DNA of 64,000 bases from contig NZ_JAJVHF010000003.1 in the NCBI RefSeq assembly GCF_022171985.1, forward strand, positions 372,001-436,000. Direction: 5' to 3'. Positions 41,393 through 50,960 of the stretch are shown here, piece by piece. A program made the position numbers and the translations under genes. The stretch comes from Huaxiibacter chinensis (lineage in GTDB: Bacteria > Pseudomonadota > Gammaproteobacteria > Enterobacterales > Enterobacteriaceae). The number at the start of each line of letters is the position of its first letter. Within the stretch, counting starts at the first letter, position 1. The notes under the pieces were generated by a model. It ran no database searches. It had not been told where the DNA came from and saw only the letters and a program-made list of their open reading frames with translations.

Positions 41393-41457
41393 TCAAAAAG
41401 GTGGACAAGTGTTCAGCTTGAATTTATAGTGAAGCTGAACACTTGTCCACCTTTTGA
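41393..41457. promoter_or_regulatory. double operator / divergent promoter of the efflux block
   Basis: Arms 41393-41419 and 41432-41457 are inverted copies of 26 bases (left arm one extra A) around a 12-base centre. Each arm contains a quasi-palindrome, TGGACAAGTGTTCA (41402-41415) and TGAACACTTGTCCA (41436-41449), of the form TGNACA-NN-TGTNCA. Centres are 34 bases apart. Plus-strand promoter: TGGACA (41402), 17 bases, TATAGT (41425-41430). The mirror promoter on the minus strand is TGGACA, 17 bases, TAAATT. The repressor sites therefore cover both -35 boxes. Assignment to the adjacent TetR protein is inference. Confidence 0.85.
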
Positions 41458-41479
41458 TGAATATGAAGGAAAGTTGCTT

Positions 41480-42082
41480 ATGTCTTATCTCAGTCATGAT
41501 GAAAGACGTCAGATGATTCTGGAGACAGCGGTAAAGATTGCTTTTTCAGAAGGTTTAACGGCAATGACCGTGAGGAAAATAGCGCAGGAAGCACAGTGCG
41601 CAGTGGGCCAAATTCATCGCCACTTCTCATCCGCGTCTGAATTAAAAGCTGAGGCTTTTCTTTTATCCGTCACTCAGGCTTTGTCCTTGCTGAATGAGGA
41701 AGGTAAAAAAGAGGAGACAACCAGTTATCAATTGCTGAACTGGTGCCTTTTTACTGCGCATGAGGATGATGCCAGACATTACAGCCTGTTATGGAAAGAG
41801 GCCGAAGTCATGTCTTACCATGACGACATTATGATGAATGCAATAAAGACCGCAACAATGATGTGGCATAGCTCATTAGTCTCCATTCTGGAAAAAGGCA
41901 TTTCGCAGCAGGAGTTCGAGTGCGCGAAGCCCGTGGCAACATTTGCGTGGGATATGATTGCTTTTTCACATGGCTTTGATGGGCTGTATAATTTGAAGAT
42001 AGAAGGCTTCAGCGAAAACATGTATATCGAGCACGCGTCTCGCTTCCTTAAAAGTTATATCACGTTGAAAGACACCGTGTAA
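41480..42082 (+). CDS. smvR: TetR-family repressor (SmvR-like)
   Basis: 200 residues from MSYLSHDERRQMILETA; AAGGAAAG stands 6 bases before this ATG, while upstream starts lie within the promoter. TetR HTH at about residues 5-52 (AFSEGLTAMTVRKIAQEAQCAVGQIHRHFSSASEL). The C-terminal ligand/dimer domain is all-helical. Divergent from the smvA-like gene across a double operator, so likely represses itself and the efflux operon. Lower GC than the housekeeping genes. Family certain; the SmvR name rests on context. Confidence 0.85.
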   Translation: MSYLSHDERRQMILETAVKIAFSEGLTAMTVRKIAQEAQCAVGQIHRHFSSASELKAEAFLLSVTQALSLLNEEGKKEETTSYQLLNWCLFTAHEDDARHYSLLWKEAEVMSYHDDIMMNAIKTATMMWHSSLVSILEKGISQQEFECAKPVATFAWDMIAFSHGFDGLYNLKIEGFSENMYIEHASRFLKSYITLKDTV

Positions 42083-42161
42083 CGATTCACCAGGTTTATA
42101 TCGATTATATATCGAAAACAATAATACAAGAGTTAATACTAACAAGTTGGCAAGGTGATGT

Positions 42162-42920
42162 ATGAGTAGTTTGGTTAAAGCAGGAGTGTCAGTTGCACTC
42201 ATAATGGGTTGTGCATTGAGTTCAGCGCAGGCGCAAGATTTTTCATTAGGCCTGACGGCAGGATGGTCCTCGAAACTGTATAAAGATGTGGATGCAAACA
42301 AAAATAATCTCGTCTTCCCGAATATTGATTATGATGCAGGCGGATTCTGGTTTCATGGTTTAGGCGCGGGATATGATCTGTTCCAGACCCCAGCAGATCG
42401 CATATCAATAGTGGGTTATTATATGCCTTTATCCCTTAAAGCAAGCGATAGCCATTCGCGTGCAATGCGACAGCTTAATAATCGCCGTAGCACGCTTATG
42501 ACGGGCCTGAGCTATGCCCACGAATCTCAGGTGCTCGGCAAGTTAGAAAGTACTGTTGCAGTCGATTCTCTGGACACCAGTAACGGTATCCACTGGAATA
42601 ATAGCTGGAGTTACCCTGTTCAAATTGGGCAACTGGGCATCGAACCTGCGTTGGGTGTGAACTGGAATGACCGTAAATTTAACCGTTATTATTACGGTAT
42701 TAATTCTGGTGAAGCGCAGCGAAGTGGTTTCAAAAAATATTCTCCAGGGGATAGTTTTACACCTTATGCAGAAGTCAATGTCAACTACACGTTGACAAGC
42801 AGCTGGAATGTTTATGGCGGTGCGCGTTACACTCTGCTGCCAAATGAGGTGAAAAATAGCCCAATGATCGAAAAAGACTCCCTTTTGTCACTTTGGACAG
42901 GTGTGTCTTACACCTTCTGA
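42162..42920 (+). CDS. MipA/OmpV family outer membrane protein
   Basis: 252 residues: signal peptide ending SSAQA before QDFSLGL, then alternating amphipathic beta strands, ending SLWTGVSYTF with a C-terminal Phe as in outer membrane barrels. The family includes MipA (MltA-interacting) and OmpV. Starts 79 bases after the TetR gene on the same strand and could share its transcript, or be served by a promoter in the AT-rich gap. A weak hairpin follows. Role in the block unknown; it is not a TolC-type channel. Confidence 0.88.
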   Translation: MSSLVKAGVSVALIMGCALSSAQAQDFSLGLTAGWSSKLYKDVDANKNNLVFPNIDYDAGGFWFHGLGAGYDLFQTPADRISIVGYYMPLSLKASDSHSRAMRQLNNRRSTLMTGLSYAHESQVLGKLESTVAVDSLDTSNGIHWNNSWSYPVQIGQLGIEPALGVNWNDRKFNRYYYGINSGEAQRSGFKKYSPGDSFTPYAEVNVNYTLTSSWNVYGGARYTLLPNEVKNSPMIEKDSLLSLWTGVSYTF

Positions 42921-42925
42921 TTGAG

Positions 42926-42945
42926 AGCCGGGTTCAAACCCGGCT
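42926..42945 (+). terminator. hairpin after the MipA/OmpV gene
   Basis: AGCCGGG-TTCAAA-CCCGGCT stem, 5 bases after the stop, followed by AATAAATCATTT without a true T-run; weak terminator. Confidence 0.5.
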
Positions 42946-42979
42946 AATAAATCATTTAGTCAGGTGAGTAGGCTGCGTT

Positions 42980-43360
42980 ATGAATAACTCATATTTTTTT
43001 ACCGATCTCATTACGTGGATCGAAAACAACATCACCGAAAAACTCTTGCTGGATGATATAGCAATAAAATCGGGTTATTCAAAGTGGCACCTGCAACGAC
43101 TATTTAAAAATCATACCGGTCTTTCGCTCGGTTCATACATTAAAACGAAAAAGCTTGAACGTGCTTTTTTTGATATAGTCAATGTCGAAGGTACCATCAC
43201 GGATGTTGCGATAAAATATGGCTTCGAATCCCTGCAGACATTTACGCGATGCTTTAACCGATATTATGGTTTTCCTCCCTCTAAAGTCCGTAAGCAAAAT
43301 TCACTCACCAGCATACAACCTGAATGCGTGCCTGTGAAAACGGTGGGGGCTTTACATTAA
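42980..43360 (+). CDS. short AraC-family regulator (MarA/SoxS/RamA-like)
   Basis: 126 residues consisting only of the double-HTH DNA-binding domain: first HTH LLLDDIAIKSGYSKWHLQRLFKNHTG, second HTH ITDVAIKYGFESLQTFTRCFNRYYG. Length and motifs fit the MarA/SoxS/RamA/Rob group of multidrug-resistance activators, without a ligand domain, so activity would be set by its level. About 20 extra C-terminal residues are unlike MarA. AT-rich; sits between the OmpV-type gene and mig-14. Likely targets include the nearby genes, but no marbox was proven. Confidence 0.87.
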   Translation: MNNSYFFTDLITWIENNITEKLLLDDIAIKSGYSKWHLQRLFKNHTGLSLGSYIKTKKLERAFFDIVNVEGTITDVAIKYGFESLQTFTRCFNRYYGFPPSKVRKQNSLTSIQPECVPVKTVGALH

Positions 43361-43439
43361 AACCCTTTCCCTCAATGGGTATTAAACAACCCGGGCGTCT
43401 GGCAAATTACACGTTAAGAATGAGTTTTAAGGATTGAAT

Positions 43440-44330
43440 ATGGCTGTGGTTCATGCACTCTTTGGATGGAAGCAATCAAACTTTAGTACATATGAAGAAA
43501 CCTACTACAAATATGGCGGAAGTATAAACACTCATCCGGATTTGGTCAGGTTCTTTCTGAGTCAACAAAAAATCAACTTCCGTTTCTGGCACTGCATGCG
43601 CGATGGAAAAATCGTCGCTGCCTATTTCGATACTGAAAATAAACATTTAGGGCTTGACGTATGGCGTGATTACCCCATTTCATGCGATGAAATAATGATA
43701 CCCGTCGACCCGAACGCGAAAATATTGTTGCCAATACGAACGAATAAGATCTCGTCCCATAACCGGGAAAATATTCATAATGCCTCCTTCTGGCTGCGTA
43801 AAAATCGCCAGGTCTGTTATGTCAGGGAGGGTTTTTCCGTTAAAACCACTAAAAAAAGGAACGGGGAGTTAAAGAAATTCTTCGCGGAAGGGGGCGAAAG
43901 TATCGCACTCAATCAGATGTCTCCACGTGAAATTGCGGAAATATATGTCAAGCTTTTCAAGTTACGCTTTGGCGATGGTATAAGATGTTACAGCAAAGAA
44001 AAAATCGAAACTTTATTTAATGCGGTTCCAGAGAGTGTATTTGGGAATGCGCTTTTTTTCAAAGGCAACCCCTGTGCTCTGGATCTGGTTCTGTGCGGAC
44101 GTAATGATAAGTTTCTCTATTTTGACGTCCCAAACGGTGGGGTTGATCCAGCGGTAAAAGGCTTTAGTCCCGGTAGTCTTGTAATGTGGAAAAACATCCT
44201 GGATGCGCGCGCCTTATGTCAGTCTGAAAATCGCAAAATGTTATTTTCAATTGGGCTCTATAAAACATACTGGAACTATAAGCTCTTATGGTCAGAGGCA
44301 TTACCGACGGGCAAATCATTTTCGCTTTAA
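43440..44330 (+). CDS. Mig-14 family protein
   Basis: 296 residues beginning MAVVHALFGWKQSNFSTYEE. The start is the ATG at 43440, after AAGGA; the open frame begins two codons earlier at a TTG. Contains the family-like GGSINTHPDLVRFF and KTYWNYKLLW end, and resembles a GNAT/FemAB-type fold in the second half. Salmonella Mig-14 is an inner-membrane-associated factor for resistance to antimicrobial peptides and persistence in macrophages. The gene is AT-rich compared with its flanks, suggesting transfer. Adjacent to the sap operon, which shares the peptide-resistance theme. No membrane segment stands out. Confidence 0.8.
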   Translation: MAVVHALFGWKQSNFSTYEETYYKYGGSINTHPDLVRFFLSQQKINFRFWHCMRDGKIVAAYFDTENKHLGLDVWRDYPISCDEIMIPVDPNAKILLPIRTNKISSHNRENIHNASFWLRKNRQVCYVREGFSVKTTKKRNGELKKFFAEGGESIALNQMSPREIAEIYVKLFKLRFGDGIRCYSKEKIETLFNAVPESVFGNALFFKGNPCALDLVLCGRNDKFLYFDVPNGGVDPAVKGFSPGSLVMWKNILDARALCQSENRKMLFSIGLYKTYWNYKLLWSEALPTGKSFSL

Positions 44331-44358
44331 TAATGCGCCACTGAAGAGAGCTCTTGCA

Positions 44359-44384
44359 CAGTGGGGACGGTTTTCTCCCCACTG
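44359..44384. terminator. terminator between mig-14 and sapF
   Basis: CAGTGGGG-loop with TTTT-CCCCACTG between convergent genes, 8-bp stem. Probably ends mig-14; the sapF side lacks a good T-run. Confidence 0.6.
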
Positions 44385-44448
44385 AACACACGTAGTCAAC
44401 CTTTCGCTGCGAGAAAGCACTTGAATCCCGTCGCGTCGTTCAGCCAAA

Positions 44449-45255
44449 TCACTTATCTTTGCGCCAGGCATCTGCCGTAAGCGCTTCACCAAAATGACCG
44501 GCGATGAGTCGCTTGGTCAGATCATGAAGCGGCGAGGCGAGCACGTCGGCGGTGCTGCCGCGTTCCACCACTTCACCCTGATGCATTACCAGCACCTGGT
44601 CACTGATATGTTTCATCATGCCGAGATGCTGTGTCACGTAGATATAAGAGATACCCTGTTTTTCCTGTAATTCCAGCATCAGGTTAATTAACTGCGAACG
44701 CATCGACATATCCAGCGAGGCCAGCGCTTCGTCAGCGATAATGACCCTGGGGCGCAGGATCAGCGCACGCGCCAGACCTAAACGTTGTTTTTGCCCCGGT
44801 GCCAGCATATGCGGGTAGTAGCTGACATGATCCGGCAATAATCCCACCAGACGTAACGTCTCAATCACGCGCTTACGCCGCGCCTCCGGCTCCAGATCGG
44901 TATTCAGGCGCAGCGGAAAATCCAGAATCTGCGAAATCCGCTGACGCGGATTAAGCGAGGTGGACGGGTCCTGGAAGATCATGCGGATGCGCTGACTGCG
45001 GAAGGAGTAGTCGCCGAAAGAGAGAAAATGATCGTCGATCAACACATCGCCGGTGGTGGGTTCAACCATCCCCGCCAGCATTTTAGCCAGCGTTGATTTT
45101 CCCGAACCATTCTCACCAATGATCGCCAGCGTCTGTTTTTCTCGCAGGGTAAAGCTCAGCGGTTTAACGGCTTCAACCGTCTGACGATGGAACAGGCCCG
45201 TGCGATAGCGAAAGGTCTTACTTAAATTGCGCACTTCAAGCAACGTTTCGACCAT
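44449..45255 (-). CDS. sapF: Sap ABC transporter ATP-binding protein SapF
   Basis: 268 residues, OppF/DppF-like ATPase. Walker A GENGSGKST, signature LAPGQKQRLGLARAL and Walker B VIIADEAL are intact, with the H-loop in YVTQHLG. Part of SapABCDF, linked to antimicrobial peptide resistance and reported as a putrescine exporter in E. coli (SapBCDF). One base after sapD; last gene of the operon. Confidence 0.97.
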   Translation of the reverse strand: MVETLLEVRNLSKTFRYRTGLFHRQTVEAVKPLSFTLREKQTLAIIGENGSGKSTLAKMLAGMVEPTTGDVLIDDHFLSFGDYSFRSQRIRMIFQDPSTSLNPRQRISQILDFPLRLNTDLEPEARRKRVIETLRLVGLLPDHVSYYPHMLAPGQKQRLGLARALILRPRVIIADEALASLDMSMRSQLINLMLELQEKQGISYIYVTQHLGMMKHISDQVLVMHQGEVVERGSTADVLASPLHDLTKRLIAGHFGEALTADAWRKDK

Positions 45256-45256
45256 A

Positions 45257-46249
45257 TCACTCTCTCTCCATGTTCAGCGGGAAATGACAGGCATAAAGAT
45301 GATTTTTGGCGCCAGTCAGTCGCGGGGTTTCGATACATTTACGCTGAGCATACGGACAGCGAGGCCCAAGACGACAGCCGATGGGCAGAGACTCCAGCAG
45401 GGGTATCGCCCCGGGGAGGGTGTTAAGACGGCTCTTATGCGGCATCGCGCTGCCAAAATCGGGGATCGCACGGATTAACGCCTGGGTATAAGGGTGATGA
45501 GGCGTATTCACCAAATCCTCACTGAAGGCCGTCTCTACGGTTTGACCACAGTACATTACGTCGATTTTATCTGCCCACTTGCTCAGCATCTGCAGGTCGT
45601 GACTGATTAGTAAAATCGTGGTGTTGTTATTTTGATTAAGCCGGGACAGAAGGCGGAATATCTGCGCCTGGGTGGTGGGCTCCATGGCATTTGTCGGCTC
45701 GTCCGCAATCAACAGACGTGGCTGGTTCGCCAGCGCAATGGCGATCATTACCTTCTGGCACTCGCCGTCGGTCAGTTCATACGGGAAACTGCGCATGGCA
45801 TCTTTATGATCTTTGATCCCGACGCGGTGCAGCAGTTCAATGGCCCGGCGTTTACGCCAGCCGAGACGTTGCCACCAGCGGCCTTTGTAGGTCCAGGCCG
45901 GTATATTTTGCATCAGCTGTTTGCCAATACGCTCGGAGGGATCCAGACAGGATTGCGGCTCCTGGAAGATCATGGAGACGTTATGACCCACCAGCTTGCG
46001 TCGTTCGCGGGCGGAAAGCCGGAGCAGGTCGATATCGTCAAAGCGCATACGATCGGCGGTGACGCGCCAGTTATCTCTCGTCACGCCGCAGATGGCTTTA
46101 GCGATTAAACTTTTGCCGGAACCGGATTCACCCACCAGCCCCCGAATTTCGCCTTCCGCCAGCGTTATGCTGATGCGATCGACGGCTTTCACCCAGCCTT
46201 CGCCGGTTTTAAACTCAATGGTCAGATTGCGAATATCCAGTAATGGCAT
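45257..46249 (-). CDS. sapD: Sap ABC transporter ATP-binding protein SapD
   Basis: 330 residues, OppD-like ATPase with Walker [10 protein letters not shown], Walker [13 protein letters not shown] and signature region [16 protein letters not shown] (non-canonical LTDGE for LSGGQ, as in this subfamily). The C-terminal extension has the oligopeptide-type [14 protein letters not shown] cysteine cluster. SapD in E. coli also supports Trk potassium uptake. Overlaps the sapC stop by one base. Confidence 0.97.
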   Translation of the reverse strand: MPLLDIRNLTIEFKTGEGWVKAVDRISITLAEGEIRGLVGESGSGKSLIAKAICGVTRDNWRVTADRMRFDDIDLLRLSARERRKLVGHNVSMIFQEPQSCLDPSERIGKQLMQNIPAWTYKGRWWQRLGWRKRRAIELLHRVGIKDHKDAMRSFPYELTDGECQKVMIAIALANQPRLLIADEPTNAMEPTTQAQIFRLLSRLNQNNNTTILLISHDLQMLSKWADKIDVMYCGQTVETAFSEDLVNTPHHPYTQALIRAIPDFGSAMPHKSRLNTLPGAIPLLESLPIGCRLGPRCPYAQRKCIETPRLTGAKNHLYACHFPLNMERE

Positions 46250-47139
46250 TATTGCACCCCCGCATTAATGGCGCGACGTATGCCATCGCCCAGCAGGTTG
46301 ATGAGAAGAACGCTGACCATGATCGCCGCACCGGGCAGCATAACCGTCCAGGGGGCGACGTAGATTAATTCCAGCGCGTCACCGAGCATCGCTCCCCATT
46401 CCGGTGAAGGAAGCTGCGCGCCAAGATCGAGAAATCCCAGCGCGGCAATATCCAGAATCGCCATCGACAGGGCGCGAGTGATCTCGGTCACCATTCCGGC
46501 TGCGATATTGGGCATCACCGCAAACCAAAGAATATTCAGCGTGGTGGCACCATCGAGGCGCGCGGCAACCACGTACTCTTTTTCCAGTTCGTCGTGAACC
46601 AGACTGTAAACTGACCGAACCATGCGCGGCAGCAACGCCAGCCAGACGGCAAACATGGCGTGCGAGAGGTGCGGTCCGGCAAAGGCGACAACGATAATTG
46701 CCAGCAGCAAAGAGGGGATAGAGAGCAGCGTATCCAGAATATGGTTCAACACCGCAGAACGCAGACCGTGCGTTGAACCGGCCACCACGCCCAGCACCAG
46801 GCCGAATACGGTCGCGGCGAAGGTCACCACAAAAGCGCCGCCCACCGTAGGCGCAGCGCCACTCAGCAATCGGCTTAATACATCACGGCCCAGATCGTCG
46901 GTACCGAGGAAAAAGGAAACCTCGCCATAACGAGACCATGACGGCGGCAGTAACTGATACCCGAGGAATTGCTGATCGAGTCCATAAGGGGCAAACCACG
47001 AGCCAAATACGCACAACAGCACCAGTCCACCGCAGCCGTAGAAACCGACCATCGCCGCGGTATCGCCATAAAATTTCCGCCACACGGTACGCAGCGCACC
47101 CGGCGTGCGCTTTTCACGGTAAACGCTATCGTAAGGCAT
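46249..47139 (-). CDS. sapC: Sap ABC transporter permease SapC
   Basis: 296-residue inner membrane permease of the DppC/OppC type, about six membrane segments. The ATPase-contact EAA-like motif is [22 protein letters not shown]. Its start lies inside the end of sapB (14-base overlap), typical for coupled subunits. Confidence 0.96.
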   Translation of the reverse strand: MPYDSVYREKRTPGALRTVWRKFYGDTAAMVGFYGCGGLVLLCVFGSWFAPYGLDQQFLGYQLLPPSWSRYGEVSFFLGTDDLGRDVLSRLLSGAAPTVGGAFVVTFAATVFGLVLGVVAGSTHGLRSAVLNHILDTLLSIPSLLLAIIVVAFAGPHLSHAMFAVWLALLPRMVRSVYSLVHDELEKEYVVAARLDGATTLNILWFAVMPNIAAGMVTEITRALSMAILDIAALGFLDLGAQLPSPEWGAMLGDALELIYVAPWTVMLPGAAIMVSVLLINLLGDGIRRAINAGVQ

Positions 47140-48091
47140 ACCATTCCTTATGTTTCAACGGGTTGGCCATTGCCCCCAAAATATCGGATATCACATTCAC
47201 TATAATCACCAGCGAACCGATCACCATGACCCCGGCTGAAATCGCCGCATAGTCCTGCTGGCGAATGGCGTTGATCATCCAGCGGCCCAGGCCCGGCCAG
47301 CTAAAGACCATCTCGGTGATCATCGCCAGCGTAAGCATGGTGGAAAACTGTAAACCCAGACGCGGAATCACCGGCGGCAGAGCGTTATGCAGTACGTGAC
47401 GGCGTAAAATGGTCAGGCGGGACAGGCCACGCGTTGACGCCGCTTTCACATAATTCTGATCGAAGACGTCGATGGTGCTGAGGCGCATTAATCGGATCAC
47501 TTCTGTCGTCGGGGCGACGGCCAGCGTGAGCACCGGCAATACCATATGTCGCAGGGCGCTCATGATCATCTCATGACGCCACACGGAGTCAGAAAGCCAG
47601 GCGTCAATAATCGCGAATCCGGTGACGTTCTTAACGGTGTAGAGCAGATCAAAACGACCCGACACCGGCAACCAGCCGAGCGTCAGCGAAAAGAATAACG
47701 TCAGCAGCAGCGCCAGCCAGAATACGGGTATCGAAAACCCCAGCAGGGCGAGGGCGCTAATCAATTTATCCTGCCATTTATTGCGCATGATTCCCGCAAG
47801 CATACCGACCGGGATGCCCACCAGCAGGGCAAAGCCAAACGCCAGCAGGCATAGCTCCATGGTTGCCGGGAACACCACTTTGAGCTGCTCAGAAATCAGC
47901 TGTCCGTTAATGCTTGAGACGCCAAAATCCCAGTGCAGCACGCCGTTAAACCAGAAGACCCACGCATCCCAGAAAGACGATCCCTGAAGCGGGGCGTGAG
48001 GCGTAAAATAGCTCAGGCTAAAGCCGACAAAGGTCAAAAAGAAGAGGGTGAACACCAGCAGCAACAGTCGTCGTAAGGTAAAAATGATCAT
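47126..48091 (-). CDS. sapB: Sap ABC transporter permease SapB
   Basis: 321-residue DppB/OppB-type permease with an N-terminal membrane segment ([21 protein letters not shown]), the EAA-like motif [24 protein letters not shown] and about six helices. Overlaps the sapA stop by 4 bases. Confidence 0.96.
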   Translation of the reverse strand: MIIFTLRRLLLLVFTLFFLTFVGFSLSYFTPHAPLQGSSFWDAWVFWFNGVLHWDFGVSSINGQLISEQLKVVFPATMELCLLAFGFALLVGIPVGMLAGIMRNKWQDKLISALALLGFSIPVFWLALLLTLFFSLTLGWLPVSGRFDLLYTVKNVTGFAIIDAWLSDSVWRHEMIMSALRHMVLPVLTLAVAPTTEVIRLMRLSTIDVFDQNYVKAASTRGLSRLTILRRHVLHNALPPVIPRLGLQFSTMLTLAMITEMVFSWPGLGRWMINAIRQQDYAAISAGVMVIGSLVIIVNVISDILGAMANPLKHKEWYALR

Positions 48092-49728
48092 GGCTTTTTC
48101 ACCTCATCTTGTTTCACGCGATCCACACCGGCAAAAGAGGCATTCCCGAACGGGCTTAAGACCAGGCCTTGCATATCGTAACGATACGCCTGTAAGCGCA
48201 GGGAAGAGGCCAGCGGAAGCACCGGCAGCTCTTTCGCCAGAATATTTTGCGCTTCGTCATAAGCGTCAATCCGTGAGGCCAGCTGTTGTGACGACAACGC
48301 CTTTTGCAGGACGGCATCAAATTCACGGTTGCACCAGTGCGCGTAGTTGGTTTGCGAATTGATTGCGGCGCAGCTTAGCAGCGGTCTGAAAAAGCTGTCC
48401 GGATCGTTACTGTCGGTCGACCAGCCGGATAAGGTCAAATCGTGATTCATATCCATCAGACGCGCCTCCTGGAAGCGGCCTTCCACCGGAACAATCATCA
48501 CTTTGACACCAATTTGCGCCATGTCTGCCTGAATCAGCTCCGCCGTCTTTAACGGGCTGGGATTCCAGGCCTGTGAGCTGGTGGGCACCCACAGCTGCAG
48601 CGTCAAATCGCTGACGCCCAGCGCTTTCAGCTGCTCACGCGCTTTGGCCGGATTGTATTCGGTAATTTTAGCTTCATTGTCGTAGGCCCATGACGCTCGC
48701 GGCAGAATTGAGGCAGCGGTCTCTGCGGTGCCGTAATAAATAGACTGCATCAGGCGCTGATTATTAATGGCCAGTGCCAGCGCGTGGCGCACCGCCGGAT
48801 TATTCAGCGGAGGTTTATTCGTGTTGAAGGCCAGATAAGCGATGTTCATCCCCGGGCGCAGGGTGAGCCGCAGGCGAGGATCGTCGCGCAAAATGGTCAA
48901 CTGGCTGGCAGCAGGCCAGGCGAGGACATCGCATTCGCCGGTCAGCAGTTTTGACAATCTTCCCGTTCCCCCGGAGCCGAGATCAACCACGACCTGCGGC
49001 ATAAGCGGCTTTCCACGCCAGAAATTCTCATGACGCTGAAGGCGAATATATTGCCCCGCGCGGTACTCCGCTAACTGGAATGGACCCGTACCTACCGGCT
49101 CGCGGTCAAGCTGTTCCTGCCGATCCTGCTGGGCCAGCATGGCGGCGTACTCCGCAGACATAACCGAGGCGTAATGGGTCGCAAGATGCCATAAAAACGA
49201 GGCGTCCGGGCGCACGAGATTAATTTCTACGGTTCGGTTATCCAGCTTGCGAATGCTTTTCACCGTATCGGCGAACTGCAAACTGTCAAAGTAGGGGAAG
49301 CTCCCCCCGTTGACGTTATGCCAGGGGTGGTTGCGGTTAAATATGCGCTGGAAAGTGAACACCACATCGTCGGCGTTGAGTTTGCGGGTGGGCTTGAACC
49401 AGGGCGTGGACTGGAACGTAACGTCGTTGCGCAGCCGGAAACGGTACGTCGCACCGTTGTCCAGCACCTCCCAGCTTTCGGCCAGCTCAGGCACCAGACG
49501 GTAGGTATAGGGGTCAACATCCAGCAACCGATCGTAAAGCTGTGCCGCCAGCGTATCGACAATCAAACCGCTCCCTGCTTTCTGCGGGTTAAAGGTATCC
49601 ACTTGCCCGCTCACGCAATAGACAAAACCACTGTCGCGAATATCAGGAAGGGCAGGTTGCTCGGGCGCAGCAAAGACCTGGCTGCTGAGCAGGCCAAGCG
49701 CTAACAGTGACGATAAAACCAGACGCAT
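48088..49728 (-). CDS. sapA: periplasmic peptide-binding protein SapA
   Basis: 546 residues from [16 protein letters not shown], with a signal peptide cleaved after VFA (before APEQ). SBP family 5 with [24 protein letters not shown] and [13 protein letters not shown]. Binds antimicrobial peptides or heme in pathogens that have been studied. First gene of the sap operon. The E. coli puu cluster that separates sapA and pspF is absent, so pspF ends only 88 bases upstream. Confidence 0.96.
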   Translation of the reverse strand: MRLVLSSLLALGLLSSQVFAAPEQPALPDIRDSGFVYCVSGQVDTFNPQKAGSGLIVDTLAAQLYDRLLDVDPYTYRLVPELAESWEVLDNGATYRFRLRNDVTFQSTPWFKPTRKLNADDVVFTFQRIFNRNHPWHNVNGGSFPYFDSLQFADTVKSIRKLDNRTVEINLVRPDASFLWHLATHYASVMSAEYAAMLAQQDRQEQLDREPVGTGPFQLAEYRAGQYIRLQRHENFWRGKPLMPQVVVDLGSGGTGRLSKLLTGECDVLAWPAASQLTILRDDPRLRLTLRPGMNIAYLAFNTNKPPLNNPAVRHALALAINNQRLMQSIYYGTAETAASILPRASWAYDNEAKITEYNPAKAREQLKALGVSDLTLQLWVPTSSQAWNPSPLKTAELIQADMAQIGVKVMIVPVEGRFQEARLMDMNHDLTLSGWSTDSNDPDSFFRPLLSCAAINSQTNYAHWCNREFDAVLQKALSSQQLASRIDAYDEAQNILAKELPVLPLASSLRLQAYRYDMQGLVLSPFGNASFAGVDRVKQDEVKKP

Positions 49729-49816
49729 AATTTTTAAGGTTTTTAGATTCAATCTGCAAAGTGTATCGCACTTACGCCTGCAAGGTAAAAATGTCTGCGG
49801 GTAAGTGCTGATAATG

Positions 49817-50794
49817 TCAGCGCATTTGATGCTTTTTGAGCAATGCCCTTAATTGATGGTAGGTCAGACCCAGCAGTTCGGCTGCGTGCTTCTGGTTAAA
49901 TTTTGCTTCCTTCAGGCTTTGATCCAGCAACTGTTGTTCCTGTTGATGCTGAAACGCGCGTAAATCCAGCGGCAAAGCGGGCGACACCGCATCACTCTGT
50001 GCTTTTATTACCGGCTGCGCCGTGCGATGAAAAGGGTCGATAATAATGTTATTCAGTTCCGTATCGCTGCTGCCGTGTCGGTAAACGGAACGCTCTACCA
50101 CGTTTTTGAGTTCACGAATGTTTCCCGGCCAGGCGTACCCAAGCAGGGTCTCACGGGCATCATCGCTGAACCCAGGGAATAACGGTAAACCCAGCTCACG
50201 ACACATTTGAATCGCAAACTGTTCTGCTAAGAGCATGATATCACTGCGGCGTTCGCGTAGCGGTGGAAGTTGCACCACATCAAATGCCAGCCTGTCCAGC
50301 AGGTCGGCACGGAATTTTTCCTCTGCCACCATGGCGGGCAAGTCGGCGTTAGTGGCACAGACCAGACGCACGTTTACCTGCAGCGGCTGACTGCCGCCCA
50401 CGCGCTCCAGTTCGCCATATTCAATGACGCGGAGCAGTTTTTCCTGCACCAGCATAGGCGCGGTGGCCAGTTCATCCAGAAATAACGTCCCGCCATCGGC
50501 ACGCTCAAAGCGTCCCGGATGGCGTTTTTGCGCGCCGGTAAACGCCCCGGCCTCGTGCCCGAAGAGCTCCGTATCCAGCAGATTCTCGTTGAGCGCGGCA
50601 CAGTTGAGGGAAATAAAGGGGCCATCCCATCGCCCGGACAAATAATGCAGTCGGTTGGCGATCAGCTCTTTCCCGGTGCCACGCTCACCAATGATCAGTA
50701 CGGGCTTGTTGAGCGGCGCCAGCCGGGAAACCTGCTCCAGAACCTCAAGGAAGCTGTTGGCTTCGCCGAGAAGATTATCTTTATAATCAGCCAT
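49817..50794 (-). CDS. pspF: psp operon transcriptional activator
   Basis: Sigma-54 enhancer-binding protein lacking a receiver domain; 325 residues from MADYKDNLLGEANSFL (the open frame adds 5 codons). AAA+ domain: Walker A GERGTGKE, the sigma-54-contact loop GAFTGA, DELATA Walker B and an arginine finger near LRERRSDI. The C-terminal Fis-type HTH is AAELLGLTYHQLRALLKK. PspA is known to inhibit it directly. Divergent from pspA across 166 bases with the sigma-54 promoter. Confidence 0.98.
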   Translation of the reverse strand: MADYKDNLLGEANSFLEVLEQVSRLAPLNKPVLIIGERGTGKELIANRLHYLSGRWDGPFISLNCAALNENLLDTELFGHEAGAFTGAQKRHPGRFERADGGTLFLDELATAPMLVQEKLLRVIEYGELERVGGSQPLQVNVRLVCATNADLPAMVAEEKFRADLLDRLAFDVVQLPPLRERRSDIMLLAEQFAIQMCRELGLPLFPGFSDDARETLLGYAWPGNIRELKNVVERSVYRHGSSDTELNNIIIDPFHRTAQPVIKAQSDAVSPALPLDLRAFQHQQEQQLLDQSLKEAKFNQKHAAELLGLTYHQLRALLKKHQMR

Positions 50795-50892
50795 GATGAA
50801 ATTGACCATAGGTTAGTGATATTGACCAGGTAAGCCTAGTGCCTTCCTGCGCTAAAAACAATCACATTCAGTAAAATCAATAAGATAAAAAG

Positions 50893-50910
50893 TTGGCACG
50901 GGATTTGTAT
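50893..50910 (+). promoter_or_regulatory. sigma-54 promoter of pspA
   Basis: TTGGCACG-GGAT-TTGTAT: the -24 GG and -12 GT elements have correct spacing and match the E. coli pspA promoter closely. PspF and IHF sites are expected in the 100 bases upstream; I did not define them. Confidence 0.92.
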
Positions 50911-50960
50911 TACTCATTCAGCAGGGCATCGCCCGATAACAGAAATGTGAGGATTGAATT

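Noticed and set aside
35560..44330. Accessory block as a mobile element
   Set aside because: No transposase, integrase, tRNA target or flanking repeats could be found, so only lateral origin by composition is suggested.
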